DNA from: NORP240 sp942492445
Lineage (GTDB): Bacteria > Pseudomonadota > Gammaproteobacteria > Pseudomonadales > Pseudohongiellaceae
Reading direction: 5' to 3'
Assembly: GCA_942492445.1 (NCBI GenBank)
Contig: CALOEW010000079.1
Span: forward strand, 1-17,270
Length of the DNA stretch: 17,270 bases
Part shown: positions 14,492-17,270 of the stretch, piece by piece
How the letters are laid out: every line of letters starts with the position of its first letter
Numbering within the stretch: the first letter of the stretch is position 1
Translations under genes and position numbers: made by a program
The notes under the pieces: generated by a model
Database searches by the model: none
What the model was told of the DNA's origin: nothing
What the model saw: only the letters and a program-made list of their open reading frames with translations

Positions 14492-14541
14492 CGTGCGCGG
14501 AATCCGTCCGCATCACCGGAACCGAATGAGGAACTGAATTC

Positions 14542-15879
14542 ATGAACATCAGGACTGGAACTGTCAATGTGGTAACCGGCAAGGCCATCTCTCGCCGGGC
14601 GATGCTGCGCGGGGCAGGTGCCGCCCTGGCACTGCCGTTTCTTGATGCCATGACACCGGCCCTGGCACAGGGATCGGCGAACAAGCCGGCGCATCGGTTT
14701 CAAACCTTCTATGTCCCCAATGGCATGGCGATGGATTACTGGTCGCCCGCTGTCACGGGCCGTGATTTCGAACTGACGCCGATACTCACGCCCCTGAAAC
14801 CGTTCCGGGAGAAACTGCTGGTCCTGTCCGGGCTGAATGCCAACTGGAACCTGGCCCATGCCGGTGCCGGAGGCTCGTTTCTTACCGGCATCACCCGGGG
14901 GGGCAGGAACGAGGTTGATATCCGTGCCGATGTTTCCCTCGACCAGCTGTTGGCCAGGGAACTGGGCAAAGAGACTCAATTGTCCTCTCTGGAGCTGTCC
15001 ATGGATGCACCGGCACTGGCCGGTGCCTGTACAGTAAACCTCAGCTGTGTCTATACCCACACTCTGAGCTGGCGGGGTGAAACCGATCCCCTGCCGATGG
15101 AGCACAACCCTAGGTCGGTCTTTGAACGGCTGTTTGGCGACAGTGGCAGCACCTCGAAAACCGTTCGTCAGGCACGTCTGGCGCAGCAGGCCAGCATCCT
15201 GGATGCCGTACTGGGCAGATTGAGCCGGCTCGAAAGTCAGCTGGGTCAGCAGGATCGTCACCTGATTCAAAGTTATACCGAATCCATACGCGATGTGGAA
15301 CGAAGGATTCAGAAAGCCGAGGAGCAGATTGACCTTGAATTGCCGTCGCTGGACCAGCCCGCCGGTGTTCCACCGGTGTTTGAAGATCATCTTGAGATAA
15401 TGCAGGATCTGCAAGTCCTTGCGCTTCAAACAGACCTGACCCGGGTAATCACCTTCATGATAAGCAAGGAACAGAGTGCCCGACCCTATCCACAGATAGG
15501 AGTACCCGATGCCCACCACCCACTGTCACACCACAATAACAACGCGGAACTGGTAGAGCGCATGTCCAGAATCAACACCTACCATACCCGGTTATTTGCC
15601 AATTACCTTGGCAAGCTCGCCGCTATCCCTGAGGGTGATGGTAATCTGCTCGACAACATGACCATACTCTACGGTTGCGGAATTTCCAACAGTACGACGC
15701 ACTCGGGTGTCAATCTGCCTGTCCTTCTGGCCGGCGGTGGAGCCGGTTGGCTGCCCGGAGGCCAGCACTTGAAATTCGACAATGAGCCTACCATGGCCAA
15801 CCTGCTGGTCAGTCTGGCCAACAAGTTCAATCTACCCCTGGACCGGATCGGCGGCGGCATTGGCCCCCTGCCGATCTAG
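14542..15879 (+). CDS. Tat-exported DUF1552 protein
   Basis: A 445-aa protein with GAGGAA (14528-14533) 8 nt before ATG. The Tat signal is SRRAMLRGAGAALALPFLD (17-35), with a likely cut near ALAQ (43). The mature sequence shows the DUF1552 layout: FYVPNGMAMDYWSP (55-68), a LLVLSGLNAN segment, GRNEVDIRADVSLDQLLA, a long charged coiled helix (about 220-275, with ESIRDVERRIQKAEEQI), a LTRVITFMISKEQS strand and HHPLSHHNNN near 328-337, and YGCGISNSTTHSGVNLPVLL (about 375-394). The pattern recalls the alkaline-phosphatase-like/sulfatase-like DUF1501/DUF1552 proteins, and the clustered histidines suggest metal binding; neither is proven. It is regularly encoded next to DUF1592-type cytochromes, as here, so the two probably act together in the periplasm. 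The TAG stop lies in CTAGGGAACC, which equals the first ten bases of the MITE end plus target, probably by chance. Confidence 0.9.
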   Translation: MNIRTGTVNVVTGKAISRRAMLRGAGAALALPFLDAMTPALAQGSANKPAHRFQTFYVPNGMAMDYWSPAVTGRDFELTPILTPLKPFREKLLVLSGLNANWNLAHAGAGGSFLTGITRGGRNEVDIRADVSLDQLLARELGKETQLSSLELSMDAPALAGACTVNLSCVYTHTLSWRGETDPLPMEHNPRSVFERLFGDSGSTSKTVRQARLAQQASILDAVLGRLSRLESQLGQQDRHLIQSYTESIRDVERRIQKAEEQIDLELPSLDQPAGVPPVFEDHLEIMQDLQVLALQTDLTRVITFMISKEQSARPYPQIGVPDAHHPLSHHNNNAELVERMSRINTYHTRLFANYLGKLAAIPEGDGNLLDNMTILYGCGISNSTTHSGVNLPVLLAGGGAGWLPGGQHLKFDNEPTMANLLVSLANKFNLPLDRIGGGIGPLPI

Positions 15880-15909
15880 GGAACCCGTTAACAGCGGCGG
15901 AATGAAACC

Positions 15910-17270
15910 GTGATCAACTTGTTATATTCCCTTGTTCTTGCATTAATCCTGCTGCCTGGCAACCAGGTGTCGGCCCAGGCGATGCCCCCATTGGTTGACG
16001 CCGCCCGGACTGCAGACTGGGAAGCGCTGAGTAATCTGTTGGCCAGTGGCACAGATGCCAATCAGGCCTATGGCGACGGGACAACCGCTCTGCACTGGTC
16101 CAGCCACCACGACAATGTCCCGGCCACCAACCTGCTGATCGCAGCCGGTGCCGCGGTCAATTCGGTAACCGACCTCGGTGCCACACCTCTGTGGCTGGCC
16201 GCCGAGAACGGTAGCGTCGAACTGACCCGGTTACTTCTGGACGCCGGAGCCGATCCGTCTTTGGCCCTGCTGTCCGGCGAAACCCCGCTGATGACAGCAT
16301 CACTAACAGGCAATGTTGACGTGGTAAGGCAGTTACTGGCAGCAGGAGCGGATCCTGATATCGTCGTCACCCGGCAGCAGACAGCACTGATGTGGGCGGC
16401 GGGACAGGGTCATGCCGAGGTAGTGGAGGCCCTGGTGGCAAGTGGCGCCAATGTCAATGCGCGCACGGAGGTACGTGCCGAGTTCGTGAAAACCGAGAAG
16501 GAACAGGACAGTAACGATGCTTACAAACACTGGATCGAAGAAGGTGGTTACGCCCCGCTCATGTTTGCTGCGGCAGCGGGTGATCTGGGATCTGCAAAGG
16601 CCCTGGTGGCAGGTGGGAGCGACGTAAACGGCCTTTCCGCCTTTGGTCTCAGCCCCGCCATCATGGCGGTTCACGGTGGTAATACAGATCTTCTGGCGTT
16701 TCTGCTGCAACAGGGTGCCGACGTGGACCTGGCTGCAAGCGGCCATACTGCACTTCATGCAGCGGTTTTACGAGGTGATCTGAACGCGGTGAAAGTACTG
16801 GTTGGACATGGCGCGAATCCCGATGCCATTCTCGAGAAACCCACCCCGACCCGCCGTCAATCAACGGATTACCATTTCCACGACTCCCTGATCGGGGGCA
16901 CCTCGCTGTGGCTGGCCGCCAGATTCAGCGAACCGAAGATTATGGAGGTTTTGCTGGATGCGGGAGCTGATCCCTCAGTGGTCAACAGGGTCCGCTATCC
17001 GGCGCAGCGTATGGGGGAGAATTTCATTCTCGACGAGGGTGAAATCTCGATCCTGATGGCAGCAGTGGGGATGGGTAATCGGCGGCTGCGTCTTAGCTGG
17101 TGGACCCCTGAACGTCGAGCCGGCCAAGTGGACCGGGACCGGGAAGCACAGATACTGGCAGCCTGCCAGCTTGCCGTGCTGGCCGGCGTTGACCTTAACC
17201 TGCGTGATGCTGACGGTCAGTCCGCACTGGATTTCGCTAAGGCCCGTCGTTACGAGTCAGTGGTTGCTTT
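15910..17270 (+). CDS. Secreted ankyrin-repeat protein, incomplete at the right edge
   Basis: An open frame of at least 453 codons runs off the window. GTG at 15910 is chosen because a Sec signal follows at once (INLLYSLVLALILLPGN, cut after VSAQA); the nearest ATG in frame, about 24 codons later, would remove it. The ribosome site is weak (GGCGGA). About ten ankyrin repeats follow, e.g. TPLWLAAENGSVELTRLLLD, TALMWAAGQGHAEVVEALVA and TALHAAVLRGDLNAVKVLVG. Inserts occur after the repeat ending GANVNAR (KTEKEQDSNDAYKHWIEEGG) and after GANPDAI. Ankyrin repeats bind proteins; in the periplasm this one could hold or present a partner, most simply one of the two preceding exported proteins. The gap of 30 nt to the DUF1552 gene supports one operon. 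It has no enzyme domain in the visible part. Confidence 0.88.
   Translation, partial: MINLLYSLVLALILLPGNQVSAQAMPPLVDAARTADWEALSNLLASGTDANQAYGDGTTALHWSSHHDNVPATNLLIAAGAAVNSVTDLGATPLWLAAENGSVELTRLLLDAGADPSLALLSGETPLMTASLTGNVDVVRQLLAAGADPDIVVTRQQTALMWAAGQGHAEVVEALVASGANVNARTEVRAEFVKTEKEQDSNDAYKHWIEEGGYAPLMFAAAAGDLGSAKALVAGGSDVNGLSAFGLSPAIMAVHGGNTDLLAFLLQQGADVDLAASGHTALHAAVLRGDLNAVKVLVGHGANPDAILEKPTPTRRQSTDYHFHDSLIGGTSLWLAARFSEPKIMEVLLDAGADPSVVNRVRYPAQRMGENFILDEGEISILMAAVGMGNRRLRLSWWTPERRAGQVDRDREAQILAACQLAVLAGVDLNLRDADGQSALDFAKARRYESVVA

Noticed and set aside
14488..15519. 343-codon open frame on the minus strand
   Set aside because: Antisense to the DUF1552 gene, without motif or signal; a shadow frame.
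15876..15885. CTAGGGAACC at the DUF1552 stop, equal to the MITE left end with target
   Set aside because: Only ten bases match, the next bases (CGTTAACAGC) do not, and no partner end is nearby; chance or common stop context is sufficient.
1..17270. tRNA, rRNA, riboswitch or CRISPR array
   Set aside because: No cloverleaf, conserved rRNA stretch, recognisable riboswitch core or regularly spaced repeats were seen by eye; a covariance-model scan was not possible.

Overview
The window looks like part of a gammaproteobacterial chromosome. It is moderately GC-rich and carries many exported redox proteins with Tat and Sec signals, a PEP-CTERM protein behind a sigma-54-like promoter, PSD/DUF1552-type proteins and a RimK-like N-terminal domain. 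I cannot name a genus from sequence alone. No rRNA, tRNA, CRISPR array or intact transposase was seen.

Left edge (1-760): minus-strand remains of a RimK-like ATP-grasp protein with at least two frame breaks, and a short minus-strand coding-like tail. Redox operon 1 (898-3748): a di-haem MauG/CcpA-type peroxidase, a Tat-exported calcineurin-like phosphoesterase and a small SoxA/TsdA-like monohaem cytochrome. A 267-bp IS5-like MITE with perfect 31-bp inverted repeats and CTAG target duplications sits exactly between the first two genes. Next come an uncharacterised secreted protein (3840-4898), a disturbed spacer with an 18-G run and a MITE-end-like sequence, and a secreted serine beta-lactamase-like hydrolase (5049-6311).

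Redox operon 2 (6994-9286): a lipoprotein cytochrome c with a rare CX3CH haem motif, followed by a PQQ-dependent alcohol dehydrogenase with the D-x-D signature of lanthanide-type enzymes. A strong intrinsic terminator closes it. From about 9.5 to 10.7 kb the DNA looks decayed: a broken CHRD/PEP-CTERM gene, a zinc-ribbon reading frame with an internal stop and other fragments. An intact PEP-CTERM gene follows on the minus strand (10686-11363).

Right part (11922-17270): a 19-codon leader ORF overlaps (ATGA) an 837-aa di-haem PSD-type protein (DUF1587/1595/1592/1588/1585). A Tat-exported DUF1552 protein and a secreted ankyrin-repeat protein, cut by the window edge, follow on the same strand. All three are predicted to act outside the cytoplasm and together form the best candidate here for an undescribed system.

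Overall, the intact genes encode periplasmic or surface oxidation chemistry: peroxidase, quinoprotein, at least five haem-binding motifs in four proteins, and Tat-exported enzymes. The stretches between them show mobile-element activity and gene decay.
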